Shown piece by piece: positions 6,371-6,496 of a DNA stretch of 6,496 nucleotides. The notes below the pieces were generated by a model. That model saw only the letters and a list, made by a program, of their open reading frames with translations, was not told the DNA's origin and made no database searches. The DNA lies in contig CAZUSO010000103.1 in NCBI GenBank assembly GCA_964622775.1, forward strand, positions 1 through 6,496, written 5' to 3'. The position numbers and the translations under genes were made by a program. This stretch comes from CAZUSO01 sp964622775 (GTDB lineage: Bacteria; Bacteroidota; Bacteroidia; Chitinophagales; Chitinophagaceae). Position 1 is the first letter of the stretch. Each line of letters begins with the position of its first letter.

Positions 6371-6496
6371 TTATATTGAGGATGTAAATGAATTCCAATC
6401 AAAATCAGGCTTCGTGTTTCCGGGAATTTTTGTTTCTTTACCACTATTGTCCGACAAAGCCTTAAAATCGGGGTTTTCATCCAATGGAACGCATCT
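6371..6496 (-). CDS. C-terminal end of an unidentified protein (partial, enters from the right edge)
   Basis: On the minus strand the frame is open from the window edge to a TAA at 6373-6371 and gives 41 residues. They start RCVPLDENPDFKALSDNSG, continue KETKIPGNTKPDFDWNSF and end TSSI. The composition (Asp, Asn, Lys, Pro, Gly, with few Cys or His) looks like a real protein tail. The competing frame starting at an ATG at 6480 is Cys-, His- and Ile-rich and looks like a shadow. The family is not recognised. The short remnant at 6163-6328 follows on the same strand. Confidence 0.45.
   Translation of the reverse strand, partial: RCVPLDENPDFKALSDNSGKETKIPGNTKPDFDWNSFTSSI

Noticed and set aside
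6329..6480. Upstream half of the minus-strand 94-codon frame starting at an ATG at 6480
   Set aside because: It overlaps the more protein-like frame ending at 6371 and has an unlikely Cys/His/Ile composition. Only its downstream part looks coding.

Overview
The window most likely comes from a Bacteroidota (Bacteroidetes) genome, probably of the Chitinophaga/Sphingobacteria type. The evidence is a secreted LamG-type protein ending in a type IX secretion (T9SS, Por) sorting domain, a promoter matching the Bacteroidetes -33/-7 consensus (TTTG, 19 bp, TAnnTTTG), start codons without clear Shine-Dalgarno sites, and AT-rich intergenic DNA with REP-like palindromes.

Left part (1-2504, minus strand): a type I restriction-modification operon read right to left. 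It holds hsdM (complete DNA adenine methyltransferase), dinD (complete DinD-family protein) and the first 16 codons of what is probably hsdS, cut by the window edge. Gaps of 24 and 34 bp suggest one transcript. HsdM and HsdS would form the modification enzyme. hsdR is not visible and, if present, must lie beyond the left edge. DinD is the unexpected member, a DNA-damage/RecA-associated family placed between the methyltransferase and specificity genes.

Gap 2505-3216: no intact gene. It holds the C-terminal remnant of an ISAs1-family transposase (minus strand, 2615-2851) with a possible IS end just beyond it, a REP-like imperfect palindrome (2863-2906), a short open frame of doubtful meaning (2922-3056), and the promoter of the next gene (3162-3192). 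I see no convincing promoter in 2505-2614, upstream of hsdM.

Centre (3217-5760, plus strand): one large monocistronic gene for an 847-residue exported protein with a signal peptide, two LamG/concanavalin-like domains, a fibronectin-III-like region and a T9SS type A sorting domain. It is followed by a hairpin that probably terminates transcription.

Right part (5825-6496): no intact gene. It holds a roughly 190-bp segment bounded by near-identical inverted repeats (MITE-like), a cluster of three hairpins including a perfect 24-bp palindrome (REP-like), a probable gene remnant with an in-frame stop (minus, 6163-6328), and the C-terminal 41 codons of a probable gene entering from the right edge (minus, 6371-6496).

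The overall picture is a restriction-modification locus beside an unrelated secreted-protein gene, separated and flanked by decayed mobile DNA. I do not see a clearly new system. The most notable points are dinD inside the type I R-M operon and the layered repeats at 5865-6156.
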